Origin: Cytophagaceae bacterium ABcell3 | GTDB taxonomy: Bacteria; Bacteroidota; Bacteroidia; Cytophagales; Cytophagaceae | Reading direction: 5' to 3' | DNA: 64,000 bases | NCBI GenBank assembly: GCA_030913385.1 | Contig: CP133159.1 | Location: forward strand, 4,567,001 to 4,631,000 | Part shown: piece by piece, positions 1 through 8,699 of the stretch | Layout: every line of letters starts with the position of its first letter | Position numbering within the stretch: position 1 is the first letter of the stretch | Translations under genes and position numbers: made by a program | The notes under the pieces: generated by a model | What the model saw: the letters and a program-made list of their open reading frames with translations, nothing else | Told to the model about the DNA's origin: nothing | Database searches by the model: none

Positions 1-1269
1 TTTATATTCTCCTTTTCCAAACTGCTCGATAGCGTCTGGTTCAGGATAAGCATTATCAAACAAACCTACCTTAAATTTAAGAGCTAGAATTCTAGAAACC
101 GCCTCGTCAATTCTAGACATAGGAACTTCTCCTTCATTTACTAACTCTACAAGCAGTTCATGGAAAGAAAAGTCATGAGGAACCATACTCATATCTACAC
201 CAGCCATAACACCCATTTTTACAGCTTCCTTAGGAGTACGCGCCACTCTATGTTTTGTATGAAGTCTGATAATATCTTCCCAGTCAGAAACAGCCACACC
301 TTCGAAACCAAGCTCATCTCTTAAGATAGTAGTCAGAAGGTAATGGTTACCATGTACAGGAATACCATTAACATCACCAGAATTAATCATAATTGTATGA
401 GAACCTGACTTAACAGCCTCAATAAAAGGAGGAAGGAAAAACTCTCTTAGTTGTCTTTCTGGTATGAAAGCAGGCGTTCTGTCCTTACCACTTCTAGGAT
501 CAGAGTAACCGATATAGTGCTTCATACAAGAAGCCACTCTATCAACTCTGTTAAGCTCACCGTCACCTTCCATACCTTTGATAGAAGCTACACCAAGTTC
601 CTTAACAAGGTTAACATCTTCACCATAAGTTTCTCCAAATCTAGGCCAAAGCGGTTGTCTTCCTACATCTAGTACAGGAGCAAAGTTCCATCTGATACCA
701 GAAGCCCTAGTTTCTTTGGCAGTGATTTCTCCAGCAAGTCTAGAAAGCTCTTTGTTACGAGCCGCACCAATACCAATGTTTTGAGGGAATAGAGTAGATT
801 CTAGCGTAAATGTAACACCGTGAATAGCATCAATTCCGTAAAGAACAGGGATATTATTAGGAGTATTGTTAGTTGCTTCGTCCTGAATGGCTTTAATGAT
901 AGTATGCCATGTGTCAAGATCATAAGCATGGTTGATCGCGTTTAGAATAGAACCAACTTTATACTCAGAAACGGCCTTCTTAAGCAACTCGTCATCTATA
1001 GTACCATCTTGGTTGGCGTATCCTCCTTTTAAAAGAACATTAAGGTTAACTTGGGTCATTTGCCCAACTTTTTCCTCAACGCTCATTTTGGAAATTAATT
1101 CCTGTACGCGCTTATCAGTTTCAGCGTCTGTAAGCGGATATTTAACAGCATTAGCAGAAGCTTTCTTTACTTGCGCACTATTTTCTGGTTCAGAACAACT
1201 GACCATAAAAGCACAAGAAACAGCCAATACACAAGCTGAAACTTTGTTTAGTAAGCTGATTTTCATCAT
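1..1269 (-). CDS. Glycoside hydrolase family 3 beta-glucosidase-type lipoprotein (3' end outside window)
   Basis: Hydrolyses terminal beta-linked glucose (or related sugars) from oligosaccharides, probably at the cell surface or in the periplasm. Reading the minus strand from 1269 gives a lipoprotein signal ending in FMVSC, then a GH3 N-terminal barrel: IPVLYGIDAIHG, an RWNFAPVLDVGR stretch, SCMKHYIGY, and GVAVSDW. The Asp in SDW at about residue 329 is the expected GH3 nucleophile. The frame stays open to base 1, so only the first 423 codons are present and the C-terminal domain is missing because of the window edge. Two ATGs in tandem (1269 and 1266) can start it. It follows a terminator-separated run of carbohydrate-binding-like genes on the same strand, which suggests a common substrate. 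Family assignment is firm; the exact sugar is not known. Confidence 0.93.
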   Translation of the reverse strand, partial: MMKISLLNKVSACVLAVSCAFMVSCSEPENSAQVKKASANAVKYPLTDAETDKRVQELISKMSVEEKVGQMTQVNLNVLLKGGYANQDGTIDDELLKKAVSEYKVGSILNAINHAYDLDTWHTIIKAIQDEATNNTPNNIPVLYGIDAIHGVTFTLESTLFPQNIGIGAARNKELSRLAGEITAKETRASGIRWNFAPVLDVGRQPLWPRFGETYGEDVNLVKELGVASIKGMEGDGELNRVDRVASCMKHYIGYSDPRSGKDRTPAFIPERQLREFFLPPFIEAVKSGSHTIMINSGDVNGIPVHGNHYLLTTILRDELGFEGVAVSDWEDIIRLHTKHRVARTPKEAVKMGVMAGVDMSMVPHDFSFHELLVELVNEGEVPMSRIDEAVSRILALKFKVGLFDNAYPEPDAIEQFGKGEYK

Positions 1270-1326
1270 AAATTATTAAAATACTAGATAAGTTAAAGAT
1301 AAGTGGCTAAACATTGGGCAATAAAA

Positions 1327-1363
1327 AACAGAGAACCAGTATAGTATAACCAGATTCTCTGTT
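1327..1363 (-). terminator. Rho-independent terminator after the 198-aa secreted protein gene
   Basis: On the minus strand AACAGAGAA pairs with TTCTCTGTT across an 18-base loop and is followed by a U-run (A-run at 1323-1328 on the plus strand). It lies 11 bases past the stop of the upstream gene and separates it from the GH3 gene. Confidence 0.7.
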
Positions 1364-1373
1364 AGTTATTATC

Positions 1374-1970
1374 TTATTCAGCAGGAAGTGCTATGATGTC
1401 GTCCATCCAAACAGTTCCAGAAAAAGCTGGTCCACCTGGATTTAAGAAAACAAGAAGCTCAACAATCTCAACAGCGTCAACTTCTTGCTTGTCAGGCCAA
1501 GACTGAGTCCATCTACCAGTAAAGTCAAACTCTACAGTTTGGAATTCATCGCTTTTCTCAATAGTTTTTACGATAGGCTTAGCGTTAGCAACAAAACCAT
1601 CAACATCTTTTAGGTCAATTCTTACTTTAACATCTTCATCAGACTTAATTTTAAGTCTCATTACAGGGTTCTTGGTAAAATCAATTGGATCGAACTGTTT
1701 TCCAAAACATTCATAATCTTTACCAACACCTTTAGCTTTAACTTTAAGCACTTCACCATCTCTTTCTCTGTCCCATTTTTCAGAGCCACTGTCCCACCAG
1801 CTCCAAATTTCTGTAGAGAAATCATCGATAAGTACACCACCTTTGTTAGTTGCATCTTCAACAAGCACAAGAGGCTTTTCTGAAGCTACTTTTGTTTCCT
1901 TTTCCGCTACAGGTGCAGCACCCATAAACAGAGACAAGAATAAAGCTGAAATAGAGCTAAAATTTACCAT
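1374..1970 (-). CDS. Secreted single-domain protein with carbohydrate-binding-like beta-sandwich
   Basis: The 198-residue product has an N-terminal signal-like segment (SALFLSLFMGAAPVA) followed by one domain at about residues 45-195. The domain opens with IDDFSTEIWSWWDSG and closes with NPGGPAFSGTVWMDDI. The same domain occurs twice in the neighbouring 443-residue protein, so the family is clear even though its ligand is not. The pattern, with Trp-rich start, jelly-roll-like strands and a closing DDI motif, resembles the galactose-binding-like folds of CBM11 and CIA30-type proteins; that comparison is inference from pattern. It is the last gene before a terminator in a tightly spaced minus-strand run (26 bases after the previous gene). 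Likely role: extracellular glycan binding, or stabilising an envelope complex. Confidence 0.8.
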   Translation of the reverse strand: MVNFSSISALFLSLFMGAAPVAEKETKVASEKPLVLVEDATNKGGVLIDDFSTEIWSWWDSGSEKWDRERDGEVLKVKAKGVGKDYECFGKQFDPIDFTKNPVMRLKIKSDEDVKVRIDLKDVDGFVANAKPIVKTIEKSDEFQTVEFDFTGRWTQSWPDKQEVDAVEIVELLVFLNPGGPAFSGTVWMDDIIALPAE

Positions 1971-1996
1971 AAATCAATCTGTTTTATTTATACAAT

Positions 1997-3328
1997 TTAC
2001 TTTACACGGTTAAACTCTTCAAGGCTAATAGCTTCTATCTCATCAATAAGAAGATTCCCTGTAAAAGGCTCTCCTCCCGGATTGATAAAAAATATTGCCT
2101 CGATAATTTCATTAGGATTTACCCTGGTTACATTTGGGAAACTTTGTTCAAAGCGCCCGGTAAAATTGTAATAGTATTCAACAAAATCCGTACCACTTTC
2201 AAACTTCATTACTATAGGACGTGCATTTGTTGAAAAACCTTCCATATCTTTAATATCTACCCTTAGTTCTCCAGGTTTTTCACAAATAGGTTTGAAACGG
2301 ACTCTGATCACAGGAGTTCTATTGAAGTTAATAGCTTCATCAAACTTCATACCAAAAGTCTCGAAAGCAGGCCCTGCTTCATCAGCAATAACTTTTAAGC
2401 CGTTCTCTTCCTGTTGAAGTGTAATCCTATCACCTGACCACCAATCAGATATACCTTCTTCAGAAAAATCATCGAGCATTACAGGGTCAGCACTTCCGCT
2501 TACATTTAAATTAGAGCCATCAATATCTGTGGCCATATCTCCAGTTTCAGGAAGCTCACGATTGGTTTTGCCACCATCATCCTCTCCCTCATTTTCATCT
2601 TCGTCCTTTTCAGCGTCAGCTTTTTCTTTTTCAGCTTTCTCTTTAGCTTTTCTAGCCTCCTCTTTCTTTTTACGAGCTTCCATCCTCTGTTTACGTGGGT
2701 CAACTACATCATCAGGATGAACAAAAACAATATCATCTATATAAAGCGTACCTGTCCAGTTCATTTTACCAGGGTTAACAAAGAATAAGATTTCTCTGAT
2801 CTTGGTATTATCCACTACATCACTTGCAGGCCAAATTTGCTTCCACTTATTATTAAAGTCAAAGTAATAGTCAGTAAAGCCTCCTCTTTTAACCATGGCT
2901 TGAGGCGGGTTCATGTTGGTGGCAATTCCGTTCATATCCTTAACCTGGATATTAACCATAGGAGAAAGTCCACCTTCAAAACGCATTCTTACTTTAAGCG
3001 CTGAAACTTCGCTCATATCATACATTCTGGAAAACTCTCTTCCCCAGCAGTCATAATTAGCACCAGCTTCTTTAAGCTGCAATTTTAAAGTATCGCCGAC
3101 TTTTTGAATACCAATCTTTTCTCCAGAAGTCCACCAGCTCCAGATTTCTCCTGTAAAATCTTCAAGTATACCTTTATTATAAGATAAAGGGTCTATCCCA
3201 TACTCAGGGTCTTCTGGGACTGCAATTTGATGACTATCATCCAAAGCGACTTCTACAAAGTTATTTGAACAATCTTTAAGTGCTAAAGATGACAGCAATA
3301 AAGCTGATATTAGAAATATGTTGTTCAT
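1997..3328 (-). CDS. Secreted protein with two tandem carbohydrate-binding-like domains and a charged linker
   Basis: A 443-residue protein with an N-terminal hydrophobic signal (FLISALLLSSLAL). Domain 1 spans about residues 52-205 and begins LEDFTGEIWSWWTSG; domain 2 spans about 283-437 and begins LDDFSEEGISDWW. Both end with NPG...GTL or GNL and an I-D-D/E-I motif. They are joined by about 60 residues that are almost purely Lys/Glu/Ala and then Asp/Glu, likely a long charged helix or flexible spacer. Both domains match the single domain of the next gene, so the locus carries three copies. The Cys in KDCSN does not make a convincing lipobox. Two binding modules on a spacer suit a surface glycan-binding or bridging role; this is inference. 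Confidence 0.8.
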   Translation of the reverse strand: MNNIFLISALLLSSLALKDCSNNFVEVALDDSHQIAVPEDPEYGIDPLSYNKGILEDFTGEIWSWWTSGEKIGIQKVGDTLKLQLKEAGANYDCWGREFSRMYDMSEVSALKVRMRFEGGLSPMVNIQVKDMNGIATNMNPPQAMVKRGGFTDYYFDFNNKWKQIWPASDVVDNTKIREILFFVNPGKMNWTGTLYIDDIVFVHPDDVVDPRKQRMEARKKKEEARKAKEKAEKEKADAEKDEDENEGEDDGGKTNRELPETGDMATDIDGSNLNVSGSADPVMLDDFSEEGISDWWSGDRITLQQEENGLKVIADEAGPAFETFGMKFDEAINFNRTPVIRVRFKPICEKPGELRVDIKDMEGFSTNARPIVMKFESGTDFVEYYYNFTGRFEQSFPNVTRVNPNEIIEAIFFINPGGEPFTGNLLIDEIEAISLEEFNRVK

Positions 3329-3345
3329 AGGTGTTATTTACGCTG

Positions 3346-4455
3346 TTACTTAGGATTAAACGGTTTTCCGAAGGTAATTATTGGAAAATCGAACGTAGCT
3401 TTTACTTCATTTCCCGGAGGAGACGAAACAAGGTTGAACCCAACACCTCTCAAATACTGCGGTTCTCTTCTTCCATTACCGTTACCACCATAGTCAGGGT
3501 TAGCAGACCTAGTAAGGTCAGAGTATCTAATGCTAAACAGTTTCCAGCCACGATGATCGAAACTCAATTGGTGCTCCCACGCATCATGTTTATTCTCTAT
3601 ATGTTCAGAACCTCCATCATCTGCTTCTTCACACGACACATTCATTTTAGTGGCAGCATGTCCTCGGCCATATATATAAATGTTGATATAAACAGAATCG
3701 GGATCGGAAGGCATACGCTCTATTTCTTGGTTAGTCAATGCACGTTTGATACCAGTAACGAAATAATCGTCGTTCCTATCATTTCCATGGAGCGTCAAAG
3801 CGAACTCTCCTTGCACAGGAGGATGGTTATCACGTTCCATTTTATCCTGACCAAAGAAAATCTGTTCTCCCGGATCCGGATAAGGACCAAATGTCCAAGT
3901 AGCTGAGTTAAAATTAAAGATACCTTCAAAGCCTTCACGAGAGTTACGGTTATCATCATTACTAAGCATAATGCTACTTCTTGTCCCAGGTGGACTAAAC
4001 AATTTAGCCGCAGAAATTTTTATTGTGTCCCTTTTTACCAACTTGCTACCCATAAAAGAAAGCTCCACGGCCACATTTTCATCTTTTTTAAAAAAGTAAA
4101 GCTCATCATGTCCTCCATCCCAACGGACGAGATCAGCATTGATATGATCATCCACTCCTTTAATCATTTTCTCAGCACCAGAGGTAAGGCCTTTTAACCT
4201 TATCCGCCAAGAAACACGGTGGTTAAATTCCGCTTTAAAAGACACATCTTCTCGTTCTAAGTTTACCGATTTCGGAGAAACTTCAAACGAATTTTCAAAA
4301 ACCTCAAAATCATCTGGTGCTACAACAAGCTCTGTACCGGAAAATTCTTGCTTGGTTCCGCACCCAGATGTGGAGAAAACCAGATAGAGAAGAAAAGGAG
4401 TAGCAACAGCAAATCCTTTCCTAAAACAGTTGTAGATAAGTGAACCCTTGCTCAT
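3346..4455 (-). CDS. Lipoprotein of the envelope/carbohydrate locus, unknown function
   Basis: 369 residues with a long N-terminal segment and a lipobox ending STSGC at about residues 29-33, so it is probably anchored in the outer membrane. The middle has beta-rich sequence; the C-terminal third (about 215-369) includes YFVTGIKRALTNQEIERMP and a closing stretch HRGWKLFSIRYSDL ... TFDFPIITFGKPF. That closing stretch resembles a beta-sandwich binding domain and recalls the DDI-type end of the neighbouring proteins. It sits between a barrel gene (22 bases upstream) and the two-domain protein (17 bases downstream), so co-transcription is likely. I do not recognise a named family. A surface-exposed partner of the barrel proteins is a reasonable guess. 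Confidence 0.75.
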   Translation of the reverse strand: MSKGSLIYNCFRKGFAVATPFLLYLVFSTSGCGTKQEFSGTELVVAPDDFEVFENSFEVSPKSVNLEREDVSFKAEFNHRVSWRIRLKGLTSGAEKMIKGVDDHINADLVRWDGGHDELYFFKKDENVAVELSFMGSKLVKRDTIKISAAKLFSPPGTRSSIMLSNDDNRNSREGFEGIFNFNSATWTFGPYPDPGEQIFFGQDKMERDNHPPVQGEFALTLHGNDRNDDYFVTGIKRALTNQEIERMPSDPDSVYINIYIYGRGHAATKMNVSCEEADDGGSEHIENKHDAWEHQLSFDHRGWKLFSIRYSDLTRSANPDYGGNGNGRREPQYLRGVGFNLVSSPPGNEVKATFDFPIITFGKPFNPK

Positions 4456-4477
4456 AATTAAATTTTAGTAAATGGCA

Positions 4478-6235
4478 TTAAAAAACCATAGTGTAGTTTA
4501 AGAACGCCTGATTAATGCTATAATTGCCCGGGAAACGTTCATCACCAGTGATATTTACTCTATTTGTAAAACCTGCAAAATGTCCCTGGAAGGTAAAATA
4601 GCTATTATTACTAAACCTATACCTTACACCAAAGGCAAGTATATCTTCAGTTAAATCTAGGCTAAGATCGTCATAATCAGAAATAAAGTTAAATGAATCA
4701 TATACTGGAACAAATTCATTTCCACTTGCAACCAACAATTTATATCCACCTAAAATATCTAAACCTGTCAAAACTTCAATAGATAATCCCGCATCATACA
4801 AAGTACTTTGGAAATTAATTGGATTTTGTTCTCTCCTTGTATCTTCATACCTAATTCCACCATTCAAAGCAATCGCCTTTTCCCATCCTAATATACGATT
4901 TACATTAAGAACCATACCTCCTCTTAGTCCGGTAAAAGTCCTAGTTCCAGGCGAACCAACCCCCACAATCTCAGTTAAAAGGTCAGCCGTTGCATTAAAT
5001 TTAAGTATTTTATCATCCTCTCCAGCAGAAACTGTAGCAGTAAAACCTTGTCTGTTTGGTGTTGCTGTTCCATATGGAGTAATATTATTATACTGCGGCA
5101 AAAAAGGCATTAACGTAGGTTGGATAGTAAGGTTTCTTAAGCCATACTCTTGAGTAATCCTATCAAACAACATTGGATTCCTATACACCTCTTGATTGCC
5201 AAGGAACGGGTAAATTTGATGATCTAAATCTCCAATTCCACCATCAAATATTCTTCTGGTTTGTGCTCCAGGACTGAGAAAGTCAGGCTGAACATTTCTA
5301 TAAGACACCGCCACTTTAGCTTGAAGAGGCTTGTATTCCCCAGACAATCCCATGTCGTAGAAGTAGTTGTCATCCGTTCTGGTAACATTTACCCCATCAA
5401 GGTCATAGCTATAGTTAGAAAGACCACCTTCCCCAAACAGCTTAAACCTAAAAGCATCAAGATCTAAAGTACTGGCAAAGTCTCCAGTAAATACTCTATT
5501 ATTATAATTGGTTAGATCAGAAGGTACGGTAGTTACAATATCAAAAAAGTTTGTTGCATTCAAACCAACACTCAAGTATTTACTTTGTTTAACATCAATT
5601 CTACCACCTGCAAGGACACGGTCAGGCACATTAAGAAAATTTGTTCTATTGGTCCTTGTGGCAAAAGCTCTGAAACCAAGCCTTTCGATACCCTTCTCAT
5701 ATTGAAAAGCTGCCGAACCATTAAACCCTTGAAGCCTCCATTTGTTTCCAAAATTAAAATTTTCATAATGAACAATGCTTCTTCTGATAGCAAAAACATC
5801 TGCTTCAAAATCATTGTACATTTCTTCAAAGTTATATAAGGTATAAGGAGTCAACATTAAATCAACATCGCCTATTTCGTATTTAAAAACCTTTCCTAAT
5901 ACCCCGTCTAAGCGAAGCTGACGAAATTCAAGGAAACTACCATCTCCATAGAAGCCCCCAAACTCATTTCTTATTCTAAGAAGCGCATGCGCCCTTAAGT
6001 TTTCGTTTGGTTGCGCATTTACACCAAGGTCAAATATGGTATATCCACCTGTACCACTTCTTGGGTTAATAGTATCAGTAAGGCCAGCTGCCGGATCAGG
6101 ATCCATTGCAACACCGCCTATATTATCAGTGGTAACCAGAGCCCTTCCAAGCCCGTTGAAGTAAACAACCTGTGCTTTAAGAATATTGCCAGCACTCAAA
6201 AGTACAAAAGCAATTAAAACTAACTTTCTGATCAT
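4478..6235 (-). CDS. Outer-membrane beta-barrel protein, 585 aa
   Basis: Begins with a clear Sec signal (MIRKLVLIAFVLLSAGNILKAQ). The rest is built of alternating aromatic and polar strands typical of outer-membrane barrels and ends in LNYTMVF, with the terminal Phe expected for Bam-dependent insertion. Stretches such as FLEFRQLRLDGVLGKVFKYEIGDVDLMLTPYTLYN describe a barrel with long loops. No plug domain and no TonB box are seen, so it is not a SusC-type transporter. It lies 22 bases after another barrel gene and 22 bases before the lipoprotein gene. Possibly a passive channel or surface scaffold for the locus; the function is unassigned. Confidence 0.8.
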   Translation of the reverse strand: MIRKLVLIAFVLLSAGNILKAQVVYFNGLGRALVTTDNIGGVAMDPDPAAGLTDTINPRSGTGGYTIFDLGVNAQPNENLRAHALLRIRNEFGGFYGDGSFLEFRQLRLDGVLGKVFKYEIGDVDLMLTPYTLYNFEEMYNDFEADVFAIRRSIVHYENFNFGNKWRLQGFNGSAAFQYEKGIERLGFRAFATRTNRTNFLNVPDRVLAGGRIDVKQSKYLSVGLNATNFFDIVTTVPSDLTNYNNRVFTGDFASTLDLDAFRFKLFGEGGLSNYSYDLDGVNVTRTDDNYFYDMGLSGEYKPLQAKVAVSYRNVQPDFLSPGAQTRRIFDGGIGDLDHQIYPFLGNQEVYRNPMLFDRITQEYGLRNLTIQPTLMPFLPQYNNITPYGTATPNRQGFTATVSAGEDDKILKFNATADLLTEIVGVGSPGTRTFTGLRGGMVLNVNRILGWEKAIALNGGIRYEDTRREQNPINFQSTLYDAGLSIEVLTGLDILGGYKLLVASGNEFVPVYDSFNFISDYDDLSLDLTEDILAFGVRYRFSNNSYFTFQGHFAGFTNRVNITGDERFPGNYSINQAFLNYTMVF

Positions 6236-6257
6236 TATATTTGGGAATTAGGAATAT

Positions 6258-8369
6258 TTAGAAAAAGATTTTAAGTTCTACTGTTGATTCTGAACCTCTG
6301 AACCTGTCGAGTTCAAAGTTTTTATCGGTATGGCTTAACCACCTATGTCTCAAGAAAAGACCTGCACGGCTAGAAAAGTCATAGTCCAGACCAATGCCAT
6401 AACCGTATGCCGTTTGGTTCATCGGTTTTCCGTTTTCGGCGAGCTCTGTCCTCATGTTACCAAAGTTCCTTTCAAGGCTAAAGAACTTTATAATGGTTAG
6501 CTTGGGGCTAACTGCATAAAAGGTCATAAGCTCCTCATAAAATGTTCTTACGAAAGCTTCCTCTGTAAATGTCGGGACAGGAGAGAAACCTTCCCTAACC
6601 GAATTATAGTTACCGTAATTAGACACAATTAAGTCCCTATCCAAGACCCTGAACTTATACTTCAAAGAATATTCAATACTGTTGTAGCCTTTTTTATAAT
6701 CAGCCACCGGATCAGTAATCCGAATAGTCTCAAAAGTTCTCCTAAACTGACTTATGATCCGGTTGTAAGGTCCTAAATCTCTTTGAAAGTATGCAAATCT
6801 TGACCGGGTAAAATGGTTGGATCTGTGATGAAAGGATACAGAATTAAAATCGGGGTTATTGAAAACACTGTTGGTATCACTACTAAACAAGTTGTCATGT
6901 TCCTGGCCTGCACTGATCATAAACAGGACTTTCAACTTGCCATGCGTATCTTCATACTTTGCATTGGTAGCCCATCTATTATTAGCCATTTGCCCCACAT
7001 CTGTGATACCATTATATATAGTCATAATATCATTAGGGCTATATATTAGGGCAGGCGTAGCAACTGCATGAGGGTTAGCAGTATTTAACACTTGGCTATT
7101 TACATTGACAACTGATTTTTTTATACTATATGCTTGAAGACTAAGGGGTACCCCGAACAAACTTTTGGCAACATCTACCTGCATGTTAAAGCAGTGGTTG
7201 TTAAGAATGTTTTCTCTGTCCCAATCCCAGTCTATACCTCCAGGCCTTATCTCCCCCTCAAACTCCCCTCTGGCTGGGTTATCGTATACATTTACACTAT
7301 CTCTCCAACGCCCGACACCAAACTCTGTATAAATTTTGATATCATTAAAATTTAATCGTGCGTCAGCAGTTAAAATTTCCTGATTTATCCTATACCTTGC
7401 TCGGCTGTCTGTAAATCCATTTTGACCAAAATAGTTAACACCGACTTTATGCCTGCCAAGTGTCTTGTCTACTTTAAATGCAAACATATTCTTAGGAGTC
7501 CTAGCAAGATAAGTTTGGAAACCACCACTATTGTCCGTTTTACCATACATTACCTTGAAATTAAAACCTCCCGGCAAATTTCTACCATCTAGGACAAAAC
7601 CTTGAGTACCAGTATTTCCCCATCTTTGGTCCCTTGCAATATTTTGGTCAGCGTAATATGTATTATACCTAGCCCAAGAAGCACCTTCGGGTTCCCAAGG
7701 AAACCGCTCGAACATATCATCTCTATATTCATAGTTCCATAGGGTAAAAGGACTCATTTTTTGCCAAATAACACCACCACCTGAAGTCAAGGTAAAATCG
7801 CCAAAATTGGTATTGGCTCCGGCTGTAAATTCAAAAATCCTGTAGTTCATTATCCTCCTGTTGGCTGTACTACCAGGCCCTGTCCCTAGCTCTATGGTAT
7901 TCTCAAAAAAGTTACCGAACAACTGATGGTCCATGTGGTATTCAACCTTGAAGTGTGTTCTTGAGGTGGGCGCCCCTTCTAACCGAAGAAGAAAAAGTGG
8001 TTCTTGATAACCTGTAAAAACTCCGGCTCGTCTATCCAAACCGTTAAAGGTGAAAACTGTCTGTGCAGGAAGCTCCTCGTACCTGACAGGCATATTAAGC
8101 ATTTGGTTATAACTTCTGATATAACCAGAATATTTTAGGTTAGTCCATCGTTTATAAGTTGACTCTTTTGCTTCTTGAGGAGCACTTTTCTTTGTGTGAG
8201 CTTTGGAACGCTTGGCAAAGTTTTGATTATCCAAAAGAAGCACAGTCTTTTGTTCACCTGTACTGTCCGGACTGCTAGAACCTCCTTTACCGGGGCCTCC
8301 ACTTGCATTTGCACTGAAGGCTATCAGGAAAATGCAAAATACTGACAATAAAATGGTATTAGTTTTCAA
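6258..8369 (-). CDS. Outer-membrane beta-barrel protein, 703 aa
   Basis: First gene of the compact minus-strand run. It has a signal peptide (LLSVFCIFLIAFSANA), then a low-complexity Gly/Ser-rich and basic stretch to about residue 65. After that come many aromatic amphipathic strands ending STVELKIFF, a classic C-terminal barrel signature. The protein includes repeated FxRxRF-type strands and Trp-rich loops (FPWEPEGASWARYNTYY). It is similar in style, not in obvious sequence, to the 585-residue barrel that follows. No plug or carboxypeptidase-like domain is present. A structural or channel role in the outer membrane is likely; the substrate is unknown. The 330-base gap upstream probably holds its promoter. 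Confidence 0.8.
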   Translation of the reverse strand: MKTNTILLSVFCIFLIAFSANASGGPGKGGSSSPDSTGEQKTVLLLDNQNFAKRSKAHTKKSAPQEAKESTYKRWTNLKYSGYIRSYNQMLNMPVRYEELPAQTVFTFNGLDRRAGVFTGYQEPLFLLRLEGAPTSRTHFKVEYHMDHQLFGNFFENTIELGTGPGSTANRRIMNYRIFEFTAGANTNFGDFTLTSGGGVIWQKMSPFTLWNYEYRDDMFERFPWEPEGASWARYNTYYADQNIARDQRWGNTGTQGFVLDGRNLPGGFNFKVMYGKTDNSGGFQTYLARTPKNMFAFKVDKTLGRHKVGVNYFGQNGFTDSRARYRINQEILTADARLNFNDIKIYTEFGVGRWRDSVNVYDNPARGEFEGEIRPGGIDWDWDRENILNNHCFNMQVDVAKSLFGVPLSLQAYSIKKSVVNVNSQVLNTANPHAVATPALIYSPNDIMTIYNGITDVGQMANNRWATNAKYEDTHGKLKVLFMISAGQEHDNLFSSDTNSVFNNPDFNSVSFHHRSNHFTRSRFAYFQRDLGPYNRIISQFRRTFETIRITDPVADYKKGYNSIEYSLKYKFRVLDRDLIVSNYGNYNSVREGFSPVPTFTEEAFVRTFYEELMTFYAVSPKLTIIKFFSLERNFGNMRTELAENGKPMNQTAYGYGIGLDYDFSSRAGLFLRHRWLSHTDKNFELDRFRGSESTVELKIFF

Positions 8370-8699
8370 TATTGATAAATATTAAATAGTTTATGGGTTA
8401 ATCCTGATTTTACACAATGACAACAACCTTCAAAATTATATAAAAAAATTAATATTCTAAATACTAAAAAAACCTTTCTGGCCTAGATTACGTAATCACG
8501 GATATTCTACCTCATGAGAAGCACCCAAATCTGAGCGAGGTATTTTTTGCAATAACCTTTGTAACCTAGACGAAAAAGCAGGAAAAGATTAAATGACACA
8601 GTTGTATCATTAAATTTAATCTTACGAAGGGGCAATATTAATTAAAAATAAAACAACAACAAATTTTTTAAACTCAAAATGTCAATCATACACTATGAA
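8370..8699. other. 330-base intergenic stretch
   Basis: Separates the Omp85-like gene from the barrel/carbohydrate run, both on the minus strand. It is AT-rich and has no convincing reading frame. It contains one hairpin (8585-8623, listed separately) and presumably the promoter for the 703-residue barrel gene, but no promoter motif could be fixed with confidence. Confidence 0.5.
8585..8623 (-). terminator. Possible terminator hairpin downstream of the Omp85-like gene
   Basis: On the minus strand AAGATTAAAT pairs with ATTTAATCTT, with an inner GATACA/TGTC pairing and a short bulge, followed by TTTTCC. It lies about 75 bases past the stop of the Omp85-like gene. The U-run is short, so it could also be a regulatory hairpin. 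Confidence 0.4.
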
